A stretch of 18,072 nucleotides of DNA from Aliicoccus persicus_A (GTDB taxonomy: Bacteria > Bacillota > Bacilli > Staphylococcales > Salinicoccaceae), in the NCBI GenBank assembly GCA_020741755.1, contig DYYI01000060.1:1-18072 (forward strand), written 5' to 3'. Numbering within the stretch: the stretch's first letter is position 1; every line of letters starts with the position of its first letter. Below the pieces are notes generated by a model. The model saw only the letters and a list, made by a program, of their open reading frames with translations. It made no database searches and was not told the DNA's origin. Positions 7,271 through 14,585 of the stretch are shown here, one piece after another. Position numbers and translations under genes: made by a program.

Positions 7271-7336
7271 CGTCTGAGTTGGCAGGTTAGAACAAAAACT
7301 GCCAATTCAGCGCATATTTTTGCTCTGAGTTGGCAG
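7248..7336. repeat. Hairpin repeat array B, stems CTGCCAA/TTGGCAG, also the terminator of the gene at 7350
   Basis: Two units start at 7248 (CTACCAATTC, worn) and 7299 (CTGCCAATTC), a period of 51 bp, the same as array A. TTGGCAG of unit 1 pairs with CTGCCAA of unit 2 around a 13-nt loop GTTAGAACAAAAA that resembles the array A loop GTTTACAGAGCAAAG. Unit 2 (7299-7310 with 7325-7336) forms a 12-position stem with one mismatch. On the minus strand it is followed by TTTTTG, so it acts as a terminator 13 nt beyond the stop of the small membrane protein gene. Confidence 0.75.
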
Positions 7337-7349
7337 GCAGAATTACTAT

Positions 7350-7550
7350 TCATTTTTCTATAAGAAAATCTTTAAATTTTATCGCTGAGAATATCGATGC
7401 AGGTATGATTACAAAGATTATGATGATTATCGAGAGAACATTAGTGTAGGTGTTTAACGGTACGAATGCGTTCCAAAGAAACTGCAAGATATTAAAGTAC
7501 AGCAGAAAAAATACTACACTTAAGAAAAGCATCACAAGTTTGAATTTCAA
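7350..7550 (-). CDS. Small two-pass membrane protein of unknown function
   Basis: Starting at TTG 7548-7550 gives 66 residues, MKFKLVMLFLSVVFFLLYFN onward. I prefer this start because GGGGAG (7559-7564) lies 8 nt upstream; an ATG seven codons earlier (7569-7571) has GGAAG only two bases away. Two hydrophobic segments (about 4-27 and 37-56) are separated by a short polar loop around FVPLNTYTN, and the tail KFKDFLIEK is basic to mixed. There is no recognised family. The gene stands alone between the TRAP operon terminator and repeat array B, with no clear promoter. Confidence 0.6.
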   Translation of the reverse strand: MKFKLVMLFLSVVFFLLYFNILQFLWNAFVPLNTYTNVLSIIIIIFVIIPASIFSAIKFKDFLIEK

Positions 7551-7626
7551 GTTAATCACTCCCCGCCACATCTTCCTTTCATTGTGACATTTTTATCCAA
7601 TTGATTCAAAGTGACTCAGATTATTA

Positions 7627-7666
7627 AAAGACCCCCTGGTAAAGGTTGTAAACTTTTACCAAGGGG
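7627..7666 (-). terminator. Terminator of the TRAP transporter operon
   Basis: On the minus strand CCCCTTGGTAAAAGTT (7666-7651) pairs with AACCTTTACCAGGGG (7647-7632) with one mismatch and one wobble, followed by TCTTTTAATAA. It lies about 45 bp after the GntR stop codon. Confidence 0.75.
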
Positions 7667-7712
7667 TTGAAAATTCATTTAAATTAGTATTTTTTTAATC
7701 GTTCCAAAGAAA

Positions 7713-8363
7713 TTATAGTTCCTCTTCATAAAGCACATGAAAAGTCTGTTTCAAATGACTCTGTATTGCATTGATAAGTCCTTCACGATCTTTCTTCTCA
7801 AGCATTTCTATTATAAGTCTATGTTCATCTAAAACAACTTTCATACGACCTATCTTCTGAATTGCCTGAAACCCAATTAGTATAGTTAGGTTGTGAAACT
7901 GGTCATATGATTTTAGGAACAAGTCCAGCTCTGAAATTCTAAAGAGGTATCTATGGAATTCCTTATCTATCTTTATGAATTCTAAACGATCGTGACTCAT
8001 GATTTCTTCTTGTTCATTGACCAACTTCTTGAGATATTCGATATCCTTATCTGTTACATTTTTAATCAGAGTTTCTACTATCTCTCTTTCAATAACAAAT
8101 CTAAGCTTAAAAATTTGCTCGACTTCACTCTTATCATGCGGCTTTATACGATACCCTTTTCTCGGTCTAAATTCTATTAAATCCTCATTGATAAGTTCGT
8201 ACATTGCTTCACGAAGTGGTGTTCTGGAAACCTGTAGCTGCTCTGATAATTCTCGCTCTGTTATAAATTCCCGAGGGAAATTACCGCTTAAGACAGCATT
8301 TCTCACCAAGTCTGATATCCTGTCTTTTAATGTTCTATTTTTTATACCTTCTAGTTTACTCAC
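7713..8363 (-). CDS. GntR family regulator, FadR/FCD subfamily, of the TRAP operon
   Basis: This 216-residue protein has an N-terminal winged helix (about 8-75) with the GntR recognition segment ERELSEQLQVSRTPLREAM (36-54) and wing ...FRPRKGYRI. A helical FCD ligand domain (about 80-210) keeps the metal/ligand residues D133, H137, H181 and H203. The start is GTG 8361-8363 with AAGGA about 10 nt upstream. It is the last gene of the operon, 21 bp after dctM. FCD regulators of this kind normally sense the small carboxylate taken up by the linked transporter and bind a palindrome at the operon promoter. The ATGTATACAT at 12611-12620 is the obvious candidate, so feedback control is likely. Confidence 0.92.
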   Translation of the reverse strand: MSKLEGIKNRTLKDRISDLVRNAVLSGNFPREFITERELSEQLQVSRTPLREAMYELINEDLIEFRPRKGYRIKPHDKSEVEQIFKLRFVIEREIVETLIKNVTDKDIEYLKKLVNEQEEIMSHDRLEFIKIDKEFHRYLFRISELDLFLKSYDQFHNLTILIGFQAIQKIGRMKVVLDEHRLIIEMLEKKDREGLINAIQSHLKQTFHVLYEEEL

Positions 8364-8384
8364 AATGCATCAATCCTTCTATTG

Positions 8385-9665
8385 TTACCTAAACATTTCC
8401 ACCGGGAACATGATCACCTGTGGCACATACGTCACAACAAGTAATACTAGAATCAGTATACCAACTTGTGGGAACAAATGTTTAAACATGACTGGTACCT
8501 TTTGTTTCGCAATTGAAGATACGACAAACAGACATACCCCGAGTGGTGGAGTGACCATCCCAATCGTAAGGTTAACTGCCAAAATGATACCAAAATGCAC
8601 TGGATCCACGCCTGCTGCAATAATCATCGGTGCGAATAATGGTGTAAATATCGTCACTGCACTAATTGTATCAATAAATGTACCCGCTATTAAAAGGATA
8701 ATATTAATAATTAGTAACAATAACAACGGATTCTCAGCAGCAAATCCCATAATATTCATCAATTGAGTCGGTATGCTCTCATAGTTAATATACCAGATAA
8801 AGATCGCTGCAGAACCAATTAAGAATAATATACCTGTTGAAGTCACAGCAGTATTTTTCACTATGCCCCATAAGTCTGGAATCTTTATCTCTTTATAGAT
8901 AAAGATTCCTACAATTAAGGCATAAAATACAGCAATTACACCAGATTCTGTTGCTGTAAAAATACCAGAAATGATACCACCAATAATAATTACAGGCATC
9001 ATCAATGCGAGAATTGCATCTTTCAATGATTTAAAGAAAAGTTTCCATGTAAACTTTGTATCCTTGATGACATAGTTGTTCTTCTTACCGACATAAATAC
9101 TGTAGATAATTAAACCAATTGCCATTAAAAATCCTGGAATAAAGCCAGCTATAAACAAATCACTGATCGATACGCTTGCGATTACTCCGTACAAAATGAG
9201 CACGATACTCGGCGGAATAATCGGACCGATTGTTGATGCAGTTGCAATTAATGATGTCGTAAATCCTTTATCGTATCCTTCACGTAACATTGTCGGAATA
9301 AGCATTCCACCGATTGCAGCTGCTGCAGCGATTGCAGTACCTGTTAGGGCTGCGAAGAACACACTACTAATGATTACGACGAGTGCAAGACCCCCTGGTA
9401 TTCTACCGACAAGTAGCTTCGAAAAATTTATTAGGCGCTGAGAAATACCACCTCTTGCCATAATTTCACCAGCCAGCACAAACAGTGGCACTGCGAGTAA
9501 TGTAAAGCTATTTACACCACTGAAAATACTTCTTGGTACGTTAGACAATAAATCAACGTTGTTTGCGGCAATACCGATGATTGAGATTAAAGCCATTGCA
9601 AACGCTATTGGCACTCTCAATACAATCAGTACGAATAATAATATGATTAAGAAGATCCAAAGCAT
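8385..9665 (-). CDS. dctM: TRAP transporter large permease subunit
   Basis: This 426-residue protein has the full length of DctM. It is hydrophobic throughout, with about 11-12 membrane segments. Conserved features include the N-terminal PIAFAMALISIIGI region, FVLAGEIMARGGIS (about 63-76), GMLIPTMLREGYDKGF, ATASTIGPIIPPSI (about 143-156) and the C-terminal TIGMVTPPLGVCLFV. It is the sodium-driven membrane carrier that receives substrate from the DctP binding protein. The start ATG has GGAGG 11 nt upstream and overlaps the end of dctQ by 19 bp. The substrate is not set by this subunit. Confidence 0.95.
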   Translation of the reverse strand: MLWIFLIILLFVLIVLRVPIAFAMALISIIGIAANNVDLLSNVPRSIFSGVNSFTLLAVPLFVLAGEIMARGGISQRLINFSKLLVGRIPGGLALVVIISSVFFAALTGTAIAAAAAIGGMLIPTMLREGYDKGFTTSLIATASTIGPIIPPSIVLILYGVIASVSISDLFIAGFIPGFLMAIGLIIYSIYVGKKNNYVIKDTKFTWKLFFKSLKDAILALMMPVIIIGGIISGIFTATESGVIAVFYALIVGIFIYKEIKIPDLWGIVKNTAVTSTGILFLIGSAAIFIWYINYESIPTQLMNIMGFAAENPLLLLLIINIILLIAGTFIDTISAVTIFTPLFAPMIIAAGVDPVHFGIILAVNLTIGMVTPPLGVCLFVVSSIAKQKVPVMFKHLFPQVGILILVLLVVTYVPQVIMFPVEMFR

Positions 9666-10120
9666 ACTTTAAAGAACCTCCTTAAATAGAAATAAATCAT
9701 AAAGATTGCTGATACGGGTATTGCCATATATAAGTACGCTCTCTTATATGGAAGTAATGTCAATGTCTGTCCAGATTGTAAATTCTGTTGGACAAGAATC
9801 CATCCAAAGTAAGCAAATACAAAGAGCACTGTCAACGTGACAATTATTTCTAAAAGTGAAAATATTTTATTCGTTCGATCTGACAGATTATCAAATAAGT
9901 CCACGACCAGATGTTCATTTTTATAGGCCAGATAGGCGGCACCTGCAAACACACTATAGACAAAAGTCAGCATAAGGAATTCCTGTGACCATGGTAACGA
10001 CGTGCTGAACACATATCTTAAGACAACCTGTACGAATGTCATAATAACTGTGATCACTAGACCAACAACCATTATGAACTCCAGTACCTTACTTAAAGCT
10101 AAATCTAGCTTTTCAAACAT
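9647..10120 (-). CDS. dctQ: TRAP transporter small permease subunit
   Basis: This 157-residue protein has four predicted membrane helices and the DctQ hallmark WSQEFLMLTFVYSVFAGAAYLAYKNEHLVVDLF in the middle (the E..F...V...GAA......H......D pattern). It pairs with DctM to form the membrane part of a TRAP transporter. It starts 11 bp after dctP and overlaps dctM by 19 bp. The start is ATG 10118-10120 with AGGAAG upstream. Confidence 0.93.
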   Translation of the reverse strand: MFEKLDLALSKVLEFIMVVGLVITVIMTFVQVVLRYVFSTSLPWSQEFLMLTFVYSVFAGAAYLAYKNEHLVVDLFDNLSDRTNKIFSLLEIIVTLTVLFVFAYFGWILVQQNLQSGQTLTLLPYKRAYLYMAIPVSAIFMIYFYLRRFFKVCFGSS

Positions 10121-10131
10121 TAGATCACTTC

Positions 10132-11148
10132 CTAATTATTAGCATCGATTAGACGTTCAATTAATTCTGCCGGCACTTCATCTGATACAGCATCTTTAAC
10201 ATCTTTTGTTGCCTCTTGGAACGCTGCGCGGTCTGGCTCAGTTACTGTAACGCCTTCCTCTTCTAACAATTCTAGAATTTCTGATTCTTTATTTTCTAAT
10301 TCTTCACGTTGATCGTCACGTGCGTTAAACACCGCTTCTTCTAATACTTCTTGCTCTTCTTCTGTTAACTCTTCATAGAAGTCTAAGTTCATCAACACAA
10401 CCGCTGGTGTATACGTATGACCAGTTAAAGATACATAATCTTGTACTTCATAAAACTTCATCGAATCGATTGTTGGCAGTGGGTTTTCTTGTCCATCAAC
10501 AACACCTTGGTCTAATGCCGAATAAAGTTCATTGAAATCAACAGGTGTTGGGTTCGCACCAAGTGCTCTCATATGCGTTTCCCACACTGCTGCTGGCTGA
10601 ACGCGTACGCTTAAACCGTTGACATCTTCTGGCGTTTCAATTTCACCATTAGAGTTTGTCAAATGTCTGAAACCAACCTCCCAATAACCGAGACCCTTCA
10701 TGCCTTGTGCCTCACCTAGGTCAAGTAATTCTTGACCAACCTCACCATCTAAAGCCGCATAGACGTGATCTTTATCTTCGAAAATATATGGTACACCAAA
10801 TACGTTCATCTCTTTAATTGTATTTGTTAAGTTACTATCTGCTGCGACTGTCGTCATTTCTAGTGATCCTGAAATCACTTGCTCAACCGCGTCACCTTCA
10901 GAACCTAAAGATGCATTTGGATGAATTTCAACTGTAAAGTTCGTGCTTTCATCTGCCTCTAAATATTCTTTAAATAATTCTGCTGCGATATGATATTGGT
11001 GTGTTTCTGAACCAGTATGCGCGAGTTTAATCGTTCTTGGTTCTGCGTCTGAACTATCACCGTTATCACCGTCATCAGCATCACCATTTCCACATGCACC
11101 TAATGCGAGAACACTAGTTAAAGCAAATAATAATCCAAATTTTTTCAT
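10132..11148 (-). CDS. dctP: TRAP transporter substrate-binding lipoprotein
   Basis: The signal peptide with lipobox LGAC (Cys19) is followed by an acidic linker and a DctP-family domain (about 39-338). Conserved elements include IKLAHTGSETHQYH near the start, FGVPYIFEDKDHVYAALDG, and the substrate-binding block LSVRVQPAAVWETHMRALGA followed by NPTPVDFNELYSALDQGVVDGQENP. The arginine in SVRVQP is the family's usual carboxylate anchor, so an organic acid substrate is expected. It is lipid-anchored, as normal for a Gram-positive. AAGGAGAT precedes the ATG. It lies 18 bp after the nitrilase gene and 11 bp before dctQ. Confidence 0.94.
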   Translation of the reverse strand: MKKFGLLFALTSVLALGACGNGDADDGDNGDSSDAEPRTIKLAHTGSETHQYHIAAELFKEYLEADESTNFTVEIHPNASLGSEGDAVEQVISGSLEMTTVAADSNLTNTIKEMNVFGVPYIFEDKDHVYAALDGEVGQELLDLGEAQGMKGLGYWEVGFRHLTNSNGEIETPEDVNGLSVRVQPAAVWETHMRALGANPTPVDFNELYSALDQGVVDGQENPLPTIDSMKFYEVQDYVSLTGHTYTPAVVLMNLDFYEELTEEEQEVLEEAVFNARDDQREELENKESEILELLEEEGVTVTEPDRAAFQEATKDVKDAVSDEVPAELIERLIDANN

Positions 11149-11166
11149 TGTAAATCTCCTTAGAAT

Positions 11167-11961
11167 TTATTTAAAATGATATAACTCTTTTCTTCTGCTT
11201 TTAAAGATTGGAACATCTTTTCTTATTTTAGATATCCGACTTACGTCAATTGTTTCAGTAACAACTTGTTCGCTCTTGTCATCACCTTCAGCAAGGACAA
11301 TGCCAAATGGATCGATGATTACAGAATGTCCAGCGAACGTTGTGCCATTAGTCTGCGTCCCGACAACATTTGATCCAACGATGTAACACTGACTTTCAAT
11401 CGCACGTGCTTTTAGCAGCGTTCTCCAATGTTCAGTTCTTTCAATTGGCCATTCTGCAACGACAAAAATAATCTTTGCATCCATTAAGGCTAAATCTCTA
11501 AATAATTCTGGGAATCTCAAGTCATAACAAATGACGACTCCTGCTTTTTCACCGTTTAAATCAAATACGGAAACCTTTTCCTCTCCTGCTGCTAAGTATT
11601 TTGGTTCATCTAGCATTGGTACTAAATGCATTTTTGAATACTGGTGAACCAGCTCACCTTTTGGATTGATTACAAAAGCTGTGTTATAGACTTCTTCATC
11701 AACCTTGTTGGCAATAGATCCGCCGATGATATTGATTTTGTGTGCTTTGGCAAGCTGCTTCATATCAGATAAAATCGGTTCTAAATGATCACTTGCTAAA
11801 GTGTCTATTTCTTCTAATCTGTAGCCGGTAGACCACATTTCTGGTAAGACGACAACATCATTTTCTTCGAGGACCAGCTTGTTAATCTCGGCTTTGACTT
11901 TGTCCACGTTATATTGGACATCGCCATCTTTAATCTCAAACTGAATGATATGCGTTCTCAT
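11167..11961 (-). CDS. Nitrilase-superfamily (carbon-nitrogen) amidohydrolase, omega-amidase-like
   Basis: At 264 residues this matches the single-domain nitrilase superfamily, with the catalytic triad in place: E41 in VLPEMWSTGY, K110 in YSKMHLVP and C145 in VVICYDLRFPELF. The family hydrolyses amides (sometimes nitriles or carbamoyl groups) to acid plus ammonia. YafV/NIT2-type omega-amidases are the closest in length and motif wording. The start ATG has AAGGAG inside the last codons of the preceding gene, 2 bp away, so the two are coupled. Its place directly before dctP suggests that it acts on the imported compound or a product of the DUF2848 enzyme. The substrate is unknown. Confidence 0.9.
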   Translation of the reverse strand: MRTHIIQFEIKDGDVQYNVDKVKAEINKLVLEENDVVVLPEMWSTGYRLEEIDTLASDHLEPILSDMKQLAKAHKINIIGGSIANKVDEEVYNTAFVINPKGELVHQYSKMHLVPMLDEPKYLAAGEEKVSVFDLNGEKAGVVICYDLRFPELFRDLALMDAKIIFVVAEWPIERTEHWRTLLKARAIESQCYIVGSNVVGTQTNGTTFAGHSVIIDPFGIVLAEGDDKSEQVVTETIDVSRISKIRKDVPIFKSRRKELYHFK

Positions 11962-11963
11962 TT

Positions 11964-12587
11964 TTAATTCTCCTTTAGATACTTCACCTGATATTCTAAC
12001 GAGATTTCCTTATCTAGCTTGTTACTCTTTAAAGAACATCTAAAGCCATCACCATACTTGAATCCATCTACTAGTGGTACCGTTCCACAAAAAACGATAC
12101 AATTCTTTAATTCAACATCATGTTCTTTTAAGTACGTTTGAATAGCATCAAATGAAATAATATTGCTTACTAATCCATTTTGATATTCTACCCATTCACC
12201 GTTCAATAATACTTCGCTTTTAAGTACTAGATTATCCCATTCATCTTTCACATCATTAAATGGAATACGCTCAGTTGCGATAGGCTTATCACACAGCTGC
12301 TTTGACTTTTGAATCGATACTGTCTCAAGTGCACGATCTGTATGATCACTTCCGACAGTAACTGAAATATCACCGGATTCATCGTAAACTAAAACGACTT
12401 CAACTTCTCCACTTGAATTGTTACCAATCACATACATATCATCTGACTCCGATAATAATTTCGGATTGAGATGATATAACTCAGGTACTTCCTTTGGTTC
12501 CGGAACGCCAATTTCCTTTAACTCCTCGATGTGTTCCAATGTCTTTTCACGATCTCGACCTGCATAACCAATTGCGTAAAGCTGCAT
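11964..12587 (-). CDS. DUF2848-like protein, probable catabolic enzyme
   Basis: This 207-residue soluble protein has the block VTVGSDHTDRALE (77-89), then SKQLCDKPIA (95-104), EWDNLVLKSEVLLNG and YQNGLVSN. I recognise this as the DUF2848 family pattern (VGSDHTDR...SKQ...KP), a fumarylacetoacetase-like fold usually found beside amidases and transporters. No catalytic activity is established that I can state. It is the first gene of the six-gene operon; ATG 12585-12587 has AAAGGGG (12595-12601) 7 nt upstream, and a strong promoter follows. The most sensible role is conversion of the TRAP substrate together with the nitrilase. Confidence 0.75.
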   Translation of the reverse strand: MQLYAIGYAGRDREKTLEHIEELKEIGVPEPKEVPELYHLNPKLLSESDDMYVIGNNSSGEVEVVLVYDESGDISVTVGSDHTDRALETVSIQKSKQLCDKPIATERIPFNDVKDEWDNLVLKSEVLLNGEWVEYQNGLVSNIISFDAIQTYLKEHDVELKNCIVFCGTVPLVDGFKYGDGFRCSLKSNKLDKEISLEYQVKYLKEN

Positions 12588-12610
12588 TCAATAACCCCTT
12601 TCAATGTATT

Positions 12611-12646
12611 ATGTATACATTATACTTAATAATTAGTCTATGTAAA
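12611..12646 (-). promoter_or_regulatory. SigA promoter and GntR-type operator of the DUF2848-nitrilase-TRAP operon
   Basis: On the minus strand TTTACA (12641-12646), a 16-bp spacer and a perfect TATAAT (12619-12624) precede the first gene. The perfect palindrome ATGTATACAT (12611-12620) overlaps the end of the -10 and the expected start of transcription. TGTATACA-type palindromes are typical targets of FadR/FCD regulators, and the operon ends with such a gene. Bound repressor there would block initiation. Binding is inferred, not shown. Confidence 0.75.
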
Positions 12647-12661
12647 GGCTTTCATAAAAAA

Positions 12662-12694
12662 TAAAAAAATAATCGAGAATAATTCCCGACTATT
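12662..12694 (-). terminator. Terminator of the cupin gene, overlapping its stop codon
   Basis: On the minus strand AATAGTCGGGAA (12694-12683) pairs with TTCTCGATTATT (12679-12668) with two G-U wobbles and is followed by seven T. The TAG stop at 12690-12692 lies inside the stem. T runs on both sides make it usable in both directions. It separates the cupin transcript from the TRAP operon. Confidence 0.75.
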
Positions 12695-13037
12695 TTTTAT
12701 AATAAACAATTTCTAACATGACACAACCATTCGGAGAATACCACGGGCCATGCGGCATACCTGGTGGTCTCGATGCAACCATTCCTGCGGTAAACTCTTG
12801 ATCTAAAGTTAAGTCAATCACTGAGCCTTCAATAATGTACAACTCTTCCCAATAATCATGGGATTGTACTCCCTCAGCCGACGTATCCACGCCTGGTTCA
12901 AATTCAGCAATGCGCATAAAATCGCCTTTGCCAGGTTCACCACTAATAACGCGTTGTGTTCTTCCTTTCGTTGAATTTGGTATTTCGACTTTCGGAAAAT
13001 CTTTGTAAGAAGTAAATTCAATTTCAGGACGGCTCAT
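12690..13037 (-). CDS. Small single-domain cupin protein
   Basis: From ATG 13035-13037 (TCCTCC at 13047-13052, that is GGAGGA, 9 nt upstream) the product has 115 residues; a TTG two codons earlier is too close to that site. The cupin core shows motif 1 as H60-D-Y-W-E64-E-L-Y-I-I-E-G and motif 2 as SRPPGMPHGPW with H96. The usual second histidine of motif 1 is a tyrosine, so metal binding may be incomplete. Cupins of this size serve as sugar or carboxylate isomerases, dioxygenases or ligand sensors, and none can be chosen here. It follows the J-domain-like gene by 40 bp with no terminator between them, so they may share a transcript. It sits next to the TRAP operon on the same strand but behind its own terminator. 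Confidence 0.8.
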   Translation of the reverse strand: MSRPEIEFTSYKDFPKVEIPNSTKGRTQRVISGEPGKGDFMRIAEFEPGVDTSAEGVQSHDYWEELYIIEGSVIDLTLDQEFTAGMVASRPPGMPHGPWYSPNGCVMLEIVYYKK

Positions 13038-13077
13038 TTTCAATTATCCTCCAATTTTTTGTTTAAAGTGAGAATCT

Positions 13078-13878
13078 CTACTCCATCAAACTTCGCAATA
13101 TCGCCTTATATCGAATCAAAGCATCTTCCAGCTGGTAAATCACGGATTCTAGCTCAGCTTTTTTCTCGGCCAGCGCTTCTTCATCTGTTACGAAGTTTCG
13201 ATAGCTGCACGGAAACTCTGTTTTTATTTTTTCAATTTCGATGTTTAACGCGTCGAGCCGTTCAGACAGCCGCTTCTCTTCTCGGACGAGTACTGGCATG
13301 CTGTCTTCTTTAATTTCATCCGTTGCTGGGTTATCAATCATCTCTTCGAGAATTTTTAATCTTTCCAAATCTCTATTCTCGTATGCGGCCATGGCATTAT
13401 TGAACAACACGCGATTCGTCACTGAAATCTCAGGGTTTAAATCCGGATGCAACTGTTTCAATATCTGTCCATACAATGATTCAAGTCGATTCTTTTCCTC
13501 AGAAGATAAAGGTACTTGTTCCCGATACGTAACGGATTCATTAATTTTATCCATCTGAGCGTCTAATTGCTCCTGATACATTTCGAATTCACGGTCCAAT
13601 TGTCCCTCTATCTTTTCGATATCCAAATCATCACTTTCGTAAGACTGGATCATCTCAATTTGCCTTTTATACCTGAGCACAACTGACTGCAATTCATACG
13701 CCTTATACTCAAGGTGGCCAACAGCGAGCATATATTCCATTTCAATTCTTTTACACTCAATAAATACTAGTGAATCTCTTTCCAATAATCGCTCCGATAA
13801 ATGACTGCGCAAATGCCTTACTTTCTCTTGTAAAGCAACAAATTCTGGGAATGGAACGCTATCGTGTTCAGAATCCAC
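13078..13878 (-). CDS. J-domain-like coiled-coil protein
   Basis: From GTG 13876-13878 the product has 266 residues. I prefer this start because GAGGTGA (13893-13887) lies 8 nt upstream; a GTG four codons earlier overlaps that site. Long charged helices with heptad character cover about 15-120 and 205-260. Between them, LESLYGQILKQLHPDLNP carries the HPD tripeptide of J domains, followed by a helix with NNAMAAYENRDLERLKILEEM. The J domain seems to be internal, flanked by coiled coils, rather than N-terminal as in DnaJ. J domains stimulate Hsp70 ATPase, so it may recruit DnaK to an unknown client. It has its own extended -10 promoter and is probably cotranscribed with the cupin gene. Confidence 0.75.
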   Translation of the reverse strand: MDSEHDSVPFPEFVALQEKVRHLRSHLSERLLERDSLVFIECKRIEMEYMLAVGHLEYKAYELQSVVLRYKRQIEMIQSYESDDLDIEKIEGQLDREFEMYQEQLDAQMDKINESVTYREQVPLSSEEKNRLESLYGQILKQLHPDLNPEISVTNRVLFNNAMAAYENRDLERLKILEEMIDNPATDEIKEDSMPVLVREEKRLSERLDALNIEIEKIKTEFPCSYRNFVTDEEALAEKKAELESVIYQLEDALIRYKAILRSLME

Positions 13879-13922
13879 GTGGAAACTCACCTCACATCAT
13901 TTTGAATTATAATTTTAAAGTG

Positions 13923-13931
13923 ATTATACCA
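13923..13931 (-). promoter_or_regulatory. Extended -10 promoter of the J-domain-like gene
   Basis: On the minus strand TGGTATAAT (13931-13923) combines a TGn extension with a perfect -10. No good -35 stands 16-18 bp upstream, which extended -10 promoters tolerate. It lies 44 bp before the chosen start codon. Confidence 0.55.
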
Positions 13932-13987
13932 AAGATAAAAGAACAATTCTTCCTTAATTTAAATTCATACACAATCTTTATACTGAT

Positions 13988-14021
13988 AAAAAAAACTGAC
14001 CACTCAATACTGAGAAATCAG
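13988..14021 (-). terminator. Terminator of small lipoprotein gene 1
   Basis: On the minus strand CTGATTTCTCA (14021-14011) pairs with TGAGTGGTCAG (14006-13996) through two G-U wobbles and one mismatch, loop GTAT, then eight T. It is nearly the same sequence as the hairpin at 14536-14569. Confidence 0.75.
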
Positions 14022-14042
14022 ACCTTGAATTTGCTTTGAAAA

Positions 14043-14465
14043 TTATTCTTTTTCGCCTTTAACTTTTGTTAAAGTATATGGTAATCCTTCAAGCTGCGCG
14101 TTCATTTGTTCTCGGTCCGCTAGAACTTCGTCAGGCACGTCGTCTCCTTCAAGTGTCACGCTGACGATTTCACCTTCAATCACGTCGCCGCTTAAATCAT
14201 CATATGAAAAAGCAAGTTCTATCGTAAAGTCTGAATTAGGATCAGACCCTGTAATTATGATTGCATCATCTGTTACTTCGTAACTATCTCCAACTGGTCC
14301 TGAGAGTTCATGAAGCGATATTTTTCCGTCACCGCCAAATTCATGCGTACCAGAAAGCATACCATCCATATCCAGTTCATAAGTATTTCCTTCTAAACCA
14401 TTCCCACTATCACATGCAGCAAGCATGACTGCCATTGATATACCTAACATCATTAATTTTCTCAT
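14043..14465 (-). CDS. Small secreted lipoprotein, paralogue 1 of a tandem triplet
   Basis: The 140-residue product has signal peptide MRKLMMLGISMAVMLAAC with lipobox LAAC (Cys18). A compact domain of about 115 residues begins LEGNTYELDMDG, passes through GDSYEVTDDAIIITGSDP and AFSYDDLSGDVIEGEI, and ends LPYTLTKV. It is acidic and strand-rich, and should sit on the outer face of the membrane. It is very close to the next gene (same wording over most of its length) and clearly related to the third. GGAGG precedes ATG 14463-14465. A GGGTAT box stands upstream and a terminator downstream, so it forms its own transcription unit. The family is not recognised; a role in envelope stress is suggested only by the promoter type. 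Confidence 0.85.
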   Translation of the reverse strand: MRKLMMLGISMAVMLAACDSGNGLEGNTYELDMDGMLSGTHEFGGDGKISLHELSGPVGDSYEVTDDAIIITGSDPNSDFTIELAFSYDDLSGDVIEGEIVSVTLEGDDVPDEVLADREQMNAQLEGLPYTLTKVKGEKE

Positions 14466-14495
14466 CGTATGTGCCTCCTGTTGTGATAATACGTT

Positions 14496-14501
14496 ATACC
14501 C
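14496..14501 (-). promoter_or_regulatory. SigB-like -10 box upstream of lipoprotein 1
   Basis: On the minus strand GGGTAT, followed by AACG, lies 30 bp before the start codon. The same box occurs at about the same place in front of the two paralogues. A matching GTTTAA -35 is poor here (GTTACA at 17 bp), so this is the weakest of the three. Confidence 0.35.
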
Positions 14502-14535
14502 TATGACGTAACGTCTCTTGTAACTTTAAATTGAT

Positions 14536-14569
14536 AAAAAAGCCTGACCTCTCAACACTGAGAAATCAG
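14536..14569 (-). terminator. Terminator of small lipoprotein gene 2
   Basis: On the minus strand CTGATTTCTCA (14569-14559) pairs over all 11 positions with TGAGAGGTCAG (14554-14544), counting two G-U wobbles, loop GTGT. It is followed by GCTTTTTT. It was duplicated along with the gene, since the same hairpin follows lipoprotein 1. Confidence 0.8.
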
Positions 14570-14585
14570 ACCTTAAATTGGGTAA

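Noticed and set aside
7999..8766. A 255-codon plus-strand frame crossing the GntR and dctM genes
   Set aside because: It is antisense to two well-supported genes, has no ribosome binding site, and its translation shows no domain.
10408..10417. GTATAC inside dctP as a second GntR operator
   Set aside because: It lies in coding sequence without flanking symmetry or promoter elements. The six-base core is expected by chance.
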